A stretch of 64,000 bases of DNA, taken from NCBI RefSeq assembly GCF_022539315.1, contig NC_066333.1, forward strand, positions 992,001-1,056,000, written 5' to 3'. Position numbers and translations under genes: made by a program. The stretch's first letter is position 1. Each line of letters opens with the position of its first letter. This DNA comes from Serinus canaria. Its lineage: Eukaryota > Chordata > Aves > Passeriformes > Fringillidae. Shown in pieces: positions 1-11,620 of the stretch. The notes beneath the pieces were generated by a model that saw only the letters and a program-made list of their open reading frames with translations, ran no database searches and was not told the DNA's origin.

Positions 1-624
1 ATAATTTTTCAATGAAAGCTCCACAAGTGCCCTGGCTCTTTGTGGGAAGTGAGGATTTTGGGTTGGATGAACATTGAAAAGGAGGAAAAGAAAGAGAAAG
101 AAATAAGAAGAAAGAAGAAATCTCTCACCATAGGGACCCTGTGCTCAAGTTATGTGTCATAAATTGGATTTCTGTCTGATACAGGCAATATGCAGCTTAT
201 GGACAAACAGGGAAATGCAGAATTAGGGGAAGGCTGAGCTCCTGCAGGTCACTTCTGCTGCCAGGGCTGCTCCTGCTCCTGGACCCACTGCAGGACTTTG
301 CAAAGACCCTCCCCTCTACCATATCCTGCAGACAGGTCCTGCAGCCACTCCTGCTCCCCATCCTGCCCGGGAAGCCCTCTGGGAATGTCCTTCCCCAGGA
401 CACTGTGTGTGGGATGTGCTCTAAGCAGGTGCTGCTCTTTCAGGGTTTCAGCAGACACCTGAGATCCTGCATCTGTGTCAGAGCTTTGCTGAAGATGATT
501 CGCAGGTGGAAGGGACTAAACATGGAATAGTGGGTGGAGGGGACATGGGAGAGTTGTGAGATGTGCTGGGGTCATGGTGACAGTGATGGAGCTGTCAGCA
601 GTCTCCAGGCTGAAATCCCAACTA
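1..624. other. Unassigned DNA with a purine-rich tract
   Basis: No exon, RNA gene or recognisable transposon was seen. Positions about 78-122 form a GAAA/GAAG-rich purine tract that could be a degraded microsatellite. Open frames are short and have no splice or codon support. Confidence 0.5.
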
Positions 625-755
625 AATCACAGAACCACAGACCTTAAAGTTCCTCTTGATCCAAACCCCCTGCCATGGGCAGGACGCCAGGTTTCTCCAA
701 GCCTTGTCCCACCCATCCTTGAACACTTTCAGGGAAAACCTCCAAGAATCAAACC
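625..755 (-). mobile_element. CR1 LINE 3'-end fragment (old, degenerate)
   Basis: Read on the plus strand, it starts ATCACAGAACCACAG, followed by the ACCTTAAAG block and CCCCCTGCCATGGGCAGGAC. This is the reverse complement of an avian CR1 3' untranslated end. Only the terminal part is present, as is usual for 5'-truncated CR1 copies. Indels and mismatches suggest an old copy. Confidence 0.7.
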
Positions 756-1382
756 TCAGTAACCCTCTGCGAACCTCCTTCCCAGCCAGATGAACCAGCT
801 CCTTGTGACCCTTATGCTTGGCAGGCTGTGTCCCTGTGGCCACCCTGGAGATGGGAGGGGGCTGGGTCTTTCTGGGATGAGGCTGCACAAATCCCCCCTG
901 CCCCCCTCACTGTCCTCACCCACCCCACCCACGGCAGGGCCGGAACGTTCGACACCACACAGGCAGCGCCAGAATTTCCTGCTGCTGCCACGGAATCAAG
1001 GTGCAGGGGCTGCTTGCAAGGCTCTGTGGGGACACTGCAGGCAGCCTGGGATGAGATGGTCACAGAGGGACCCCAGCTCCTCTGCAGGAAGCTCTTCCAC
1101 AGGTTCCTGGGAAGCAGTGTTCCCAGCGCCGCGCTCCACGGAGCCGTGGCTGGCTGCAGCCTGGCCGCACCAGGGCCATTTGTTTCCCAGCCTGTTATTC
1201 ACTGACTCCATCCTCCAGCCAAAAGAGCTTTGCAAGTAGTAATAAAACACGATGAATGGGATGGCATGGGATTATTAACCAGGACTGTGAAAGATGGGCC
1301 AGCACCTAGGCTGCTGGCAGCACAAGCCCCTGGCAAACAGGGCTGTGTCCCACATCCCATCCTCTGGTGGAGGGGCTGCCCT

Positions 1383-1570
1383 GAATCACTGAGCCAGGGA
1401 ATGGTTGGGGTTTGAAGTGACCTTAAAGCCCATCCAGTCCCACCCCATCCCACAGGCAGGGACACCTTCCACTATCCCAGGTTGCTCCAAATCCTGTCCA
1501 ACCTGGCCTTGGACACTTGCAGGAATGGGGCAGCCACAACTGCTCTGGACACCCTGGGGCAGTGTCCGAG
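1383..1570 (-). mobile_element. CR1 LINE 3'-end fragment
   Basis: The plus strand shows GAATCACTGAGCC, then TTGAAGTGACCTTAAAGCCC, CAGGGACACCTTCCACTATC and the CTGTCCAACCTGGCCTTGGA block, in the order expected for an antisense CR1 tail. It is 5'-truncated. Confidence 0.85.
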
Positions 1571-3328
1571 CCCTGAACAGGGCATTTGGCACTGCCCATT
1601 CACGGCATGGCACACCCAGCAAAGCCGGGCTCTCATGAACTGTCTCTCTTGTGTTGCTGCGTTGAGGTTTCTGATATCCTTCCAGCAGAACCTCTCGGAT
1701 TTATCCCTGCTCTCCCCACACCTTGCCACGACAGTTGGGATTTTGATGCAGTTCTAATCGTTCTGGACTATAAAAAACAAGCCCTGTCTTTCACTAGCAT
1801 ATGGTTCTCCCCGTACAACAACAGACACCAGAACTTTCAATTAAGTTTCTGGAAGCGGTGCTGAAGCACACATGACTCATTTCACAAGTGCACTAACGAG
1901 TGAAACGATCCTGCTTTTTGCCAGATCTCCACTCCTCAGGAAACAAACAGTATCTGATGTCTTTCTTGCTTGCTTTACACGCTGACAAAAACAACACCCT
2001 TCTCCGAGGCTGCCGAGCCCGGGTAGAGATCGCCCAGCTAAATATTCTAATATTTGATAACAGCCCTGCCAGCATGGAGCTGACTCATTCCATGGCATGT
2101 GCTGCTCCCTGAGGATTGCTCTCAGCACAGTGAACAATTAGCTGCTTCATTCATCCCAGCTTGAGAATGGCAGATAGTTACAGGACCACGGGCACGCTCC
2201 TGACGGGAGGGATTTATCAACACTCGTAGCTGTTGCTCCTGTAATTAATCTCACGCTATTTCCACACGCTCTCACTCACTCTCTGCTCCCACTCTGCTCC
2301 TGGCTCCCAATCACTTTTTTATGCTCAGAATGCAACAGAAATCATTTTGGTTTCTGGTCAGTGACATGGAAATGACCAGGCAAAAAAAGATGAAATTTGG
2401 GGGCTCTGCTCCCCAGCATTCCTTAAATCCTTTGGGGCAGAGCAGAGGCGTCCAGCCCCAGCCCCAGCTCGCGCTGCCCGTGGGCCAGCACAGCCCTGTG
2501 ACAGCGACGTCACACCTCCCTCCACGTGCCTGGCCCCACAGCAGCTCAGGAACACACAGCTGCTCCATCCCAAGGCAGCTGCTGGCTCCTGGTGTCTCAG
2601 GGCTGCTACTCCTGCCTCTGGGGTGGAGCTCAGCACCCCTCTGGGATGTGCTTCCTGGCTGGCTGGGCCATGGGAACCCCCAGCAATCCAAACCCTGCTG
2701 TGCCCCTCCTTCCTGCTCAGGAATCTGACACTTGCATCCTCCAGCTCACAGGGAGATGGCAGATACCAGGCAAAGCATTTCTGTATCCCACATCCCTGCA
2801 AACCAGACAGCTCCTGGGATATTCTGCCTCTAATTTTGTCCCTTCCAAGTCCTCAGACTGAGGCTCCAACTGGAGATTTATTTTATTGGCTGTTCATTCT
2901 ACAGTTATGGCCAGTGTGTGGATGGCGCCCTTGACACAAGTGAACACAGTGCTGACTTCAGCATCCTCCTCTTGTAATTACTGCCCAAAACCTCGCCATG
3001 GAAACCAGGAGAAAGGGGGGATGCTCAGGAAGGGATGGGAAGGACCACGCCCAGTGTACCCAGGAATCACCCCAGTGGCTTTGAGTGGAACCCAGGGTCT
3101 GTCTGGCTGTGAGGCAGCAGGTCCTGGCTGCAGAGGGCCGGTCCTGCCACCCCACTGCCAGGCTGGGCTGGCCATCCTCCTGGGACAGGGCAATTGTGTC
3201 CCCACAGCTGCCATTGCTGCTTTGGGGTCACAGCCTGACCCCACAGACGTGCTGCCACAGGGGATGGAGCAGGGACACCTCTCACATCTCCATGGACACC
3301 ATGAGGCTACCACAGAGCACATCTGTGT
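1571..3328. other. Unassigned DNA with AT-rich, conserved-looking blocks
   Basis: No convincing exon. Two blocks (about 1740-2080 and 2130-2350) are AT-richer than their surroundings and non-repetitive, with TAAT/ATTA cores such as CTGTAATTAATCTC near 2240 and CAATTAAG near 1839. By inference they could be regulatory elements. The remainder (2350-3328) is GC-rich and featureless. Confidence 0.4.
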
Positions 3329-3420
3329 GTCACAGAATCCCAGGATGGTTTGGGTTGGAAGGGATCATCTCATTCCAACACCCTGCCATGGGCAGGGACA
3401 CCTTCCCTCAGGTGTCCAGC
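3329..3420 (-). mobile_element. CR1 LINE 3'-end fragment (short)
   Basis: The plus strand reads TCACAGAATCCCAGGATGG, then TTTGGGTTGGAAGGGATC and CCTGCCATGGGCAGGGACAC. These are the terminal CR1 blocks in antisense. Homology fades after about 90 bp. Confidence 0.85.
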
Positions 3421-3924
3421 AGCGCCCCTGAGGGCACTGCCCGAGCCTGGCCCGGGCTGTCAGAGCTCTGCTGTGCTCTCATCCCTTCATGGTGGTTCTG
3501 GCTCATGACCCCTGCTGCTCTGCCCTCCTTGGGCACATCCACCAGCCCCTGCTTGCTCATCAGACATCCCTGATGTCCACACTCCCCCCAACCCTGTCCC
3601 AGCCAGCAAGGACAGGTGTCCCAGCAACATCCCAGCTGTGGCTCATCCATCCCAGCTTCCAGCACAGCCTGACGCCTGCCAGGAACAGGGGCCTGGGCAG
3701 GCACCGACCATTTCCCAGAGTGGCACAGCCCCTGGGGCTGGCACTGACCTGATGTGCCCTTGGTGCCAGATGCCATCTGTGCCCGCTGCCATCACTCCCT
3801 GCCTCTCCCAGTTTCTCTCCACTGGCTGCAAAGGGACACAGGGCAGGGGACACCTCAGCAGAGCACTGCTGGGGCAGTTGTCCAGTGATTACTGTCACCC
3901 TCAGCTGGACCAGTGACAGCTAAG
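3421..3924. other. Unassigned GC-rich DNA
   Basis: No repeats, exons or regulatory signatures could be supported here. Open frames on both strands lack splice context and show no protein-like composition. Confidence 0.4.
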
Positions 3925-4137
3925 TGGATTCTTTGTAGGAGCTGGGGAGATTCCTCATGGGCAGGGGGGCCAGGCAGTGGAATGGGCTGCCCAGGGCAAG
4001 GGGGAGTCACTGTCCCTGGGGGCATTTAACAGATGTGGGGATGTGGCACATGGGGATGTGGGTCAGTGCTGGGTGATGGTTGGACTCAATGATCTTAGGG
4101 GACTTTTCCAACCCTAATGGTTCCATGATTCTGTGAG
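3925..4137 (+). mobile_element. CR1 LINE 3'-end fragment, sense orientation
   Basis: This copy runs in the sense direction and ends with GATGGTTGGACTCAATGATC, then a CTTTTCCAACCCTAATGG block and the terminal CCATGATTCTGTGA. It belongs to a different CR1 subfamily from its antisense neighbours: upstream it shows GTGGAATGGGCTGCCCAGGG and GGGGGCATTTAACAGATG. Confidence 0.8.
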
Positions 4138-4266
4138 ATTTTTGGTAAGAGCTGCCCAGTCATGTCCCCACTGCATTCAGCCTTCAGCTCCCTCCTCCTA
4201 GAGCTAGCACTGCTCTCCTGGAGCTCAGGAGTTGGGACAAGGACCTTCTGTCTGCCCCACCAGCTG

Positions 4267-4855
4267 CCAAACCAAACCAAACCAAACCAAACCAAACCAA
4301 ACCAACCAAACCAAACCAAACCAAACCAAACCAAACCAAACCAAACCAAACCAAACCAAACCAACCAAACCAAACCAACCAAACCAAACCAAACCAACCA
4401 AACCAAACCAAACCAACCCAACCAAACCAAACCAACCAAACCAAACCAAGCCAAACCAAACCAACCAAACCAACCAAGCCAAACCAAACCAACCAAACCA
4501 ACCAAACCAAACCAACCCAACCCAACCCAACCAAACCAAACCAACCAAATCAAACCAAACCAAACCAACCAAATCAAACCAAATCAACCAAACCAAACCA
4601 AACAAACTAAACCAAACCAAATCAAACCGAACCAAACCAAACCAAGCCAAACCAAACCAACCAAACCAACCAAACCAAACCAAACCAACCAAACCAAACC
4701 AACCAAACCAACCCAACCCAACCCAACCAAACCAACCAAATCAAACCAAACCAAACCAAACCAACCAAATCAAACCAAATCAACCAAACCAAACCAAACC
4801 AACTAAACCAAACCAAACCAAACCAAACCAAACCAAACCAAACCAAACCAAACCA
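4267..4855. repeat. CCAAA/CCAA microsatellite array, 589 bp, with higher-order period
   Basis: The array is an uninterrupted mix of five-base (CCAAA) and four-base (CCAA) steps, with scattered CCAAG, CCAAT and CCCAA variants. The variants recur at a fixed offset of 196 bp: AAGCC at 4448 and 4644, the triple CCAACCC block at 4512 and 4708, and AAATCAAACCAAATCAACC at 4571 and 4767. At least one 196-bp segment was therefore duplicated as a block. Neither unit easily creates stop codons, which explains the long NQTKP-type and WFGLV-type open frames on the two strands; these are not genes. Confidence 0.97.
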
Positions 4856-4912
4856 GCTCCCTCTGCCCCTCTCAGCACTGGCCCAGGGAATCTGTTCCAA
4901 TGCAAGAGGGAA

Positions 4913-5040
4913 GAATCACAGAATCACAAACTCACAGAATGACAGAAACTCCTGAGGTGGAAGGGACTCACAAGGGCCATCGAGTCCAGCTCCTGGCCCT
5001 GCACAGGACATCCCCAGGACTCACATGAAATGATTCACCT
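4913..5040 (-). mobile_element. CR1 LINE 3'-end fragment
   Basis: The plus strand begins GAATCACAGAATCACAAACT and continues with GAGGTGGAAGGGACTCACAA and CGAGTCCAGCTCCTGGCCCT. This is the variant CR1 tail that also occurs near 38.7 and 55.4 kb. It lies directly beside the CCAAA array. Confidence 0.75.
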
Positions 5041-5886
5041 GCTGAGAGCTCTCCTGGGCCAGGATGAGGAGCTGAGGTTTGGTGCTTGGCTGGAGCAGAG
5101 CAGAGCCCAGACCATGCCCTGCTCAGACCCCAAGTGCCAAACCTGCTGCAGCTCCTGCTCACCTCCCCTGCACAGGAGAGCCAGGGACCATTAGCACTGG
5201 ATGAATGGGAAAGAATTGAAATCAGCTTGGAGACAATCCCCAGGCTGGAGCAGAGGCAGAATTAACCAGCTTATTATTTTTATTTAATGCCCGCATTGTG
5301 CTCCCAGATGAATAATTGGTGTGTGGGGCTCTGTGCACAGGGCTGTTATGAAGTTTAATTCATTAGTGCTTGTAAAGAGCCTCGAACTTGTGAGATGAAA
5401 GGTGTTCTCAGAGCGCCAGGAGCTGTTCCAGCTCCAGCACTGCGGATCTTTAATAAGGATATTGAACGACTCCTCTGAGCCAGCACATTGCGTTTTAACT
5501 TCTTTATGGCTGTTTTTACAAGCAGGATCCTAGGGAGCCAAAAGAAAAAAAAAAAGTTGAAAGAGAAAGCCCCATCACAGTGCACAGAGCTGGCTCTGCA
5601 CAGCCACAGATTGGGGTGTGCCACCCTCAAGCCTGCCCTGGGGGACAGTGCCAGGACTCTGTCCCCATCAACAGCCCCTCCATGGGGACTGGGAGCTTGA
5701 CAGCTCTGGGGATGTCACTGGATGGGTGCTGAGAGGGGCAGGTGGGAAGAAAGGAAGGTCTGGAGGAAGCTGGGGGCTGGCTGCCTGGTTTGCCTGCAGG
5801 GGCCTGACCTGTACTCCATGTCCTGTGTTTGGCTGATGCAGGGGTAGGGGACAGTGGGGGCCATCTAGCCATCCCTGACATCCACT
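5041..5886. other. Unassigned DNA containing an AT-rich conserved-looking block
   Basis: About 5260-5540 is AT-rich and non-repetitive, with TAAT/ATTA motifs (AATTCATTAGTG near 5357, GAATAATTGG near 5310). It ends at an A-run near 5545. It resembles a vertebrate conserved non-coding element in composition only; no alignment was possible. No exon signals were seen. Confidence 0.4.
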
Positions 5887-5975
5887 CATCCATCCATCCA
5901 TCCATCCATCCATCCATCCATCCATCCATCCATCCATCCATCCATCCATCCATCCATCCATCCATCCATCCATCC
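5887..5975. repeat. (ATCC)n tetranucleotide microsatellite
   Basis: About 22 perfect or near-perfect CATC steps without interruption. The minus strand reads as a spurious MDGW repeat. Confidence 0.97.
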
Positions 5976-6034
5976 CTGCCATCCTGCTCTGACCCTCTCT
6001 GGCACAGTCAGACACCTGGGTGAGTGGAGAATTT

Positions 6035-6420
6035 TCACAGAATCACAGATTCATGGAATTGTTCAAGCTCATGCAGTCCCCCCCTTTGCCATGGCAGGGA
6101 CACCTTCCACTATCCCAAACTGCTCCAAGCCCTGTCCAACCTGGCCTTGGACATTTCCAGGGATCCAGGACTGCTCTGGGTACCCTGTGCCAGGGCCTCA
6201 CCTCCCTCCCAGGGAACAATTCCCTCCCTATATCCCATCTGACTCTGCCCTCTGGCAGTGGGAAGCCATTCCCTGTGTCCTGTCCCTCCAGACCCGTGTC
6301 CAAAGTCCCCCTCCAGCTCTCTTGGAGCCTTTTGGGCACTGGAAGAAGCTCTGGCATTTCCTGGATCCTTCTCCCCTCCAGGGGAACACTCCCAGCTCTC
6401 CCAGCCTGGCTCCTGACGGT
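6035..6420 (-). mobile_element. CR1 LINE 3'-end fragment (longer, about 385 bp)
   Basis: The plus strand starts CACAGAATCACAGATTCATG and passes through CATGGCAGGGACACCTTCC, CCTGTCCAACCTGGCCTTGG and GTGCCAGGGCCTCACC. It then continues into the more 5' CR1 region (CTGGCAGTGGGAAGCC, GGGCACTGGAAGAAGC, CTCCAGGGGAACACTCCC). It is among the most complete antisense copies in the window. Confidence 0.88.
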
Positions 6421-9400
6421 GTTTCCTGCCAGCCCAATTTCTCTGCTCAGTGCAGCCACTCAGTTTGTGACAGAACCATTGCAGGGAGCCCAGCTGTGCC
6501 AGGGCCAGGAACACGGATCCTTTGGAACACTTGCTTCTCCCACATCCATCTTCCTGCAGCTACTGGCACGGAACCCCGGCTGTGAGTGCACAGAAAACCC
6601 TTCCAGTCTCAGCCAGGTGGGAAGAGCTTTCCTTGTCTGAAGTGCCACCTATGGCATCTCCAACTGCTGCTGCATTTCCCAGCACAAGGAGCTTGGAGCA
6701 GAATCTTGTTTAATGTCCCACTGGGAGGAGAGTGAGCAGCACCAATGGAGGATGCAGGACGGGGCTGAGAAAGCAGCGACTTCTTCCCTTGGGGGAAAAA
6801 TGGATCCTCAGAAGTGGAGGCTGTGACCTCCTCACCTGCCTGCCACTCATTCTTCTCCTCCTGCTGCTGCAGCCAGCAGAACTCTCCCGTTTCCCTGGGA
6901 GCTGTGTTCCCGAAGATCCACACAGCACACGGAGTGCAGGGAGCTCCTGCTGCCCTGGAACACTGGGAACAAGCCATGGCCTTGCCCCTGCTCACAGGAG
7001 AGGAGGACTCATTGTTTGCTTTAACTATCCCAAAGCTTCTTTTCTTGGAGGAAAATAAAATATTTATCAGGGACTTGTGGCTCTGGCGAAGGAGATTATA
7101 CTCAAATTAAATTTTTAGATGCCTGTAAAATTTAATTGGCCTTAGTGCAGGGCAGTTCCTGTCTCTGACAAGGAGAAGGGTTTCTCTGACCAGCACTCAG
7201 CCTTTGGAGAGCTGTCCCTTCCAGCACTCCCAGTGCTGCCCAGGGGTCAGCTCAGGCTGCTGTGCCTGTGCCACCAGCTGTGCCCTGCCTGCAGCCCCTT
7301 CCCCATGTCCTGGGAGCACAGAAAGGTTCATCAGTGTGGGAGAGGACAGAGCTGCCCAGTCCAAATCCACAGCCCACCCCCGGCTCCTCTCCCACAACCT
7401 GATGGATGGGTCACCAGCCTCTGGAGCACCTTGCTCCTGGGACATGTCCCTGACTTCTCTGATGTTTTTCATGGACAGCCTCTTGCCCTCTCCTAGTCTC
7501 CATTTCTGACTGAAATCCCTCCTGTCCCCAAGCCCGAGCCTGGCTTAGCCCTTCCCTGGCAGTGTCCCTCCTGCCCAGGGTGTCCAGGGTGATGTCCCTC
7601 CTGGGCAAAGGAGCCTTCTCCAGACATCTGGAAAACCCCACTGTCCCTGATGGGGTGTTGTGGTGCTACCACAGTGAGGGGACAGGCACAGACCCCCATG
7701 GCCACTGTCCCTACTGGAGAGGACCCAGGGACACAGATCAGTTTATAATGACTGAACTGTTTGTTATCCCATGCCAGCCTTGCAGAAAATCCCTTTGTGT
7801 GTGGAGTGATGGGGTCCTGGGAGTGATGCTTTATGTCCAAAAAAAGAGCCAAGGATGGAGAAACTGTGCTGCCAAAGGGATGGAGAGCCACACTCACACT
7901 CGGGCTGTTCCTGACAGACAGCATCTGTCCCTGTGCTGTTCCAGGCTGCCCCACAGAGCCCTGCTGTGCCCTGCCAGCCTGAGCATTGCTTTAGCTGCGA
8001 ATCCAGGACTCCAGGTTCCTGCTCCTTGCCCTCACACTGTGCTTTTCCCATTGTTGCTGACAGCTTTGCCAAAGCTTGGGAAGCAGGATTTCATTTTGCT
8101 CTCATCCCCGGAGCAGAAATGCACAAGCGCCAGGGAAAGAAATCTGAGCCACAAGGTGGAAATCCAGAGGGATTCAGGTCTGCCATGGCAGGGATCACCA
8201 GGAGCCTCACTGCCAAGTGAAATCCTACACTGAGATCAGAATCAGGGAGTTTGGAAACATATCCTCTCCCATTCCTGCTGTCCTTGAGCTCCCAGCCCCA
8301 CAGGTGCTCCCCCAGCTCTGCTGCCTTCCCAGCAGTTTAGTGGTTTCCTTTTCCAGCCAGCCCTGTCTATGCAGGTTTTTCATTTCAGGATTAACATCCC
8401 CAGCTCCAAAGGTTTCCCAAAGGCTTACAAGGCCATCAAAGGGGTTAACCCTTTCCTCTCCAGCAGGCAGGAACCTCCCCAGCATCACTGAGGGAATTAA
8501 ATAGAGACATCAAAGGCCCTGTCAGAGCCAGTGGAAGGCAGAGACATTCCAAGTCCCAGCAGAGTCTCTGTCAGATTTGAAGAGGACAAATCCTTCAGAG
8601 ATTTCTCCTTCAAGAAAAACAAGAATGGAAGCATGAGGGTGGCAGGGGTCTGAACAGGCAGAGAGCAGCAGGAGTGAGGTGGGGCTGGGGGCACAAAGGA
8701 CAGCATAAATTCTGTCCCCAGGGACACCCCAGAGCCATACCCTGCACAGGAGGGGACCCTGCTGGATCAGGCTGAGGCACCCACAGGGGACAGGCTGTGC
8801 TTGGTGTCCCCAAGGACAGCCAGGTCCTGCCCTGGGATCCCCCCAGTGCCCTCCTACTCAACCAACCCTCCTATGCAAAACCCAGTCCAGCCCCTCTCCA
8901 AATCCACACGTTCCAGTTGGATCCATCAGCCCTTGGGCCGAATGCACAACACCAGGCTGTGGATCCACAGAGCAGCTGCCCAGGTAGTCAGTGATTTTAG
9001 GGAATATAAGCCAGGTAGGCTCTGGGCCACAAGGCTGTTGTGTCAGGGATGCTTTGGAGCATCTCAGATAATTAGCACTTAACTGCCCCCAACGTTCTGA
9101 TAAAGTGTCCAAGCCCCATGAGCTGCCCTGTGTGTGTGCCTGGTGTCCCCACCAGGCTGGGCAGCTCAGCCCAGTCCAATCTGGCTCCCAGGGAGGCTGC
9201 ACAGGGAGCTGCAGGGCTCACCTAGCCTCTGCAGTGCCCTCATCCTCAGGGGAGGCTCTTCATCTCCCCCCTTCCCAGGTGGAACACATGGATGTGCCAG
9301 GGATGAGAGACAGTGACATGGTGGCATGTCAGGGGACTAAACACCAGACCCCTGAGAGCTGCTGGGCAGGGAGAGGGATGGGGAGGGAGTGTGTGGGAGC

Positions 9401-10657
9401 CCAGGGCAAGGTGGAGAGGGATGGGGGCAATGGGAATGTTTGGGAGCCCAGGGAAAGGTGGAGTGGGAAGGTGGGAATGGCTCTGGGAGCCCAGGGTACT
9501 GCAGGGTGTTCAGCACTGGGGTGGGGGGTACCAAGCCCTTCCTCCAGGCTGGTGCTGAGTCCAGGGCTGCCCCTGCCAAGCTGGACAAGTGCTGGCAGGA
9601 CCAGGAGTGCTGGACATGGGCACCCTGAGCCTTGTCTGAGCCCTGGGACCCAGAGGTGTGAAAGGGCCTGAGTGCTGGTGAGCCCTCCCTGCCTGCTGGG
9701 AGCTGGGGAGACTCTTGGAACAAGTCCCCAGAAGCTGGGACCAGGCCCCACAGCACTGGGACCACACATGCTCCCCTTGCCCAGGCCTGTCCTGTCTGTG
9801 TGACCACGGCCAGCCCCACAGTGCCAGGAGGGGGACACTGCCCATGGAGCAATGCTGCAGGGTGCTGAAGGGTGAGTGATCCCCCCGAGCTCTCTGCAGA
9901 GCCTGGACACCCTGCAGGCAACAGGCACGAGACACCTGAGCTCACACACAGCGGGAAGGGTCAGGAAAGAACAGGAGCAGAACAGAATCCTCCAGGAGGA
10001 GGGACAAGTACAAACCCTGACCTTGAGTGGCTGCAAACCCCAGCTCATCTCCTTGAGCCAAGCTCCCAGACAGCTCCCCAGGAGCAGACCTGGAAGAAAT
10101 CACAGCCTGGCAGAATCCATGGACAAACCCCAGGAATAATGGATGAAAGAATTACAGAAACCTTTTTGGTTGATGGGAACGCCCAAATTTCTCCCAAGAG
10201 GTCACTCTGGTCATCAGAGCAGTGGTGGGAGCTGGGATCTGTGCCAGGCAGGGAGCTCTGCCAGCTCTGTTGTGGGCACCCCATGAGCTCAGGGCACTCA
10301 GCTCCGCAGCCAGGAGAAAACAGCAGCAGCAACTGCAGAGGGAATCTCATTTTCCAGGGAAAATAGGAATCAAATGGAACGTGGCTGCTGTGGGAATGGC
10401 TGCAGCCCCTGGGGAGCACTGGCTGGGCTCTGTGACCTCTGTCACACCACGGAGCTGGCTGATGTTCCTGGGCTTCCCCTGCCCCAGACTGGCGTGGGGC
10501 AGAGGCTGGAGCAGGGAGTGCAGGGATTGAATCCCTGCATTCCAGGGAGGGATCAGGGACTGGACAAGGACACACCAAAGCACAGCTGGCCTCTTGCAGT
10601 CCTGTCTCCTACAAGCTCTTCTCTTCTCCAAGTGCTTCCAAGCAAACTGTCTGGATG
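6421..10657. other. Unassigned DNA, mostly GC-rich, two AT-rich islands
   Basis: No repeat family or exon could be supported over this 4.2-kb stretch. Two short AT-rich single-copy blocks stand out. One, about 7020-7145, contains CTCAAATTAAATTTTTAGA and GTAAAATTTAATTGGCC. The other, about 8990-9100, contains GATAATTAGCACTTAACTGC. They could be regulatory, by inference only. Open frames here, including those of 150-240 codons near 9.3-10.1 kb, lack splice sites and look compositional. Confidence 0.35.
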
Positions 10658-10761
10658 GGGGGGATTGGGGCATCTGACCAGGATGCCCCAATCCCCCCTG
10701 GGTCACCAAGCCCAGGGTCTGGCACCAGGGAGGAGCCTCTGCTGTGCCCCTGGTGCCAGAC
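10658..10761. repeat. Cluster of three perfect inverted repeats (hairpins)
   Basis: First hairpin: arms 10658-10674 and 10682-10698, 17 bp perfect with a 7-nt loop. Second: arms 10696-10702 and 10711-10717, 7 bp (CCCTGGG/CCCAGGG). Third: arms 10717-10730 and 10748-10761, 14 bp perfect (GTCTGGCACCAGGG with its complement) with a 17-nt loop. The first and third arms are longer than expected by chance in 64 kb. The block could be a structured RNA, a remnant of a small inverted-repeat element, or a product of template switching. No transposon termini or target duplication were identified. Confidence 0.85.
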
Positions 10762-11094
10762 ACTGCCTGGGGGACACTGGCACACCTGGTCACAGGTCAG
10801 GTGAGGGACTAGCCCAGAGCCACCTGGGGCTGCCTCAAGTCAGGAGGGCACCCTGACTTGGGAAGATGCAGGCAGGAATTCCTGATGGCTGCACACCAGC
10901 ACTGGCATTCAGGGTCCACACCAAGGCCCCCCAGACAGGAAGGAGGACAGACCCCACACCCAGACCCCACATCTTCCCTCCCTGTGTCCCCAGAGAAGTG
11001 CCAGGACATCAAAAAGGAGGTGAAGTCCCTGTGACACCCCAACACAATTGAGTAATGGGGTGTCACCTTTGGGACCACACGGCCTGGGTGACCC

Positions 11095-11620
11095 TGAGCC
11101 ATAAGTATGGCATGGATGTGGGGTCAAGACCCACAAGTGGGGATTTAGGGGGTGTTAGACACATAAATGGCTGTTTGGGCCCTATAAATGGGCTTTGGGG
11201 AGTTGTTTGTGTTCACAGATGGGGGTCAGGGAGTATTGGGATAAGTGGGGGGTTGAGGAGGGTTTGGATCCTTAGATGGCCTTTGAACCTCACAGGTGGG
11301 GGTCAGGGAGTATTGGGATAAGTGGGGGGTTGAGGAGGGTTTGGATCCTTAGATGGCCTTTGAACCTCACAGGTGGGGGTCAGGGGTGCATTGGGCCCCT
11401 AAGACTGGGTCTGGGGGGGCGTTTGGGCCCATAGATGTGAGGTTAAAGGGGAACAAGGGCACACAGATAGGGGTCAGGAGGACATTGGGCTCCATAGGTG
11501 TGGGACTGAGGGGTGCAGGGGCCCATAGATGAGGGTTGAAGGGACACCATCACCCATGGATGTGGGGCAGAAGGGTTTTTTGACTCATATCTAGGGGTCA
11601 GGGTGCACTTGGAGGGCACA
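11095..11620. repeat. Degenerate minisatellite with a 77-bp tandem duplication
   Basis: Reiterated GGGGGTCAGGG and CATTGGG(CC)C motifs run through the block. Inside it, a 77-bp unit is repeated almost identically: GGGGGTCAGGG starts at 11221, 11298 and 11375. The first two copies also share GTATTGGGATAAGTGGGG and TTTGGATCCTTAGATGGCC. The near-identity implies a recent duplication inside an older, decayed array. Confidence 0.93.

Noticed and set aside
4232..4942. Overlapping frames of 160-236 codons with NQTKP and WFGLV repeats
   Set aside because: They are translations of the CCAAA/CCAA array, whose units do not readily form stops in either direction.
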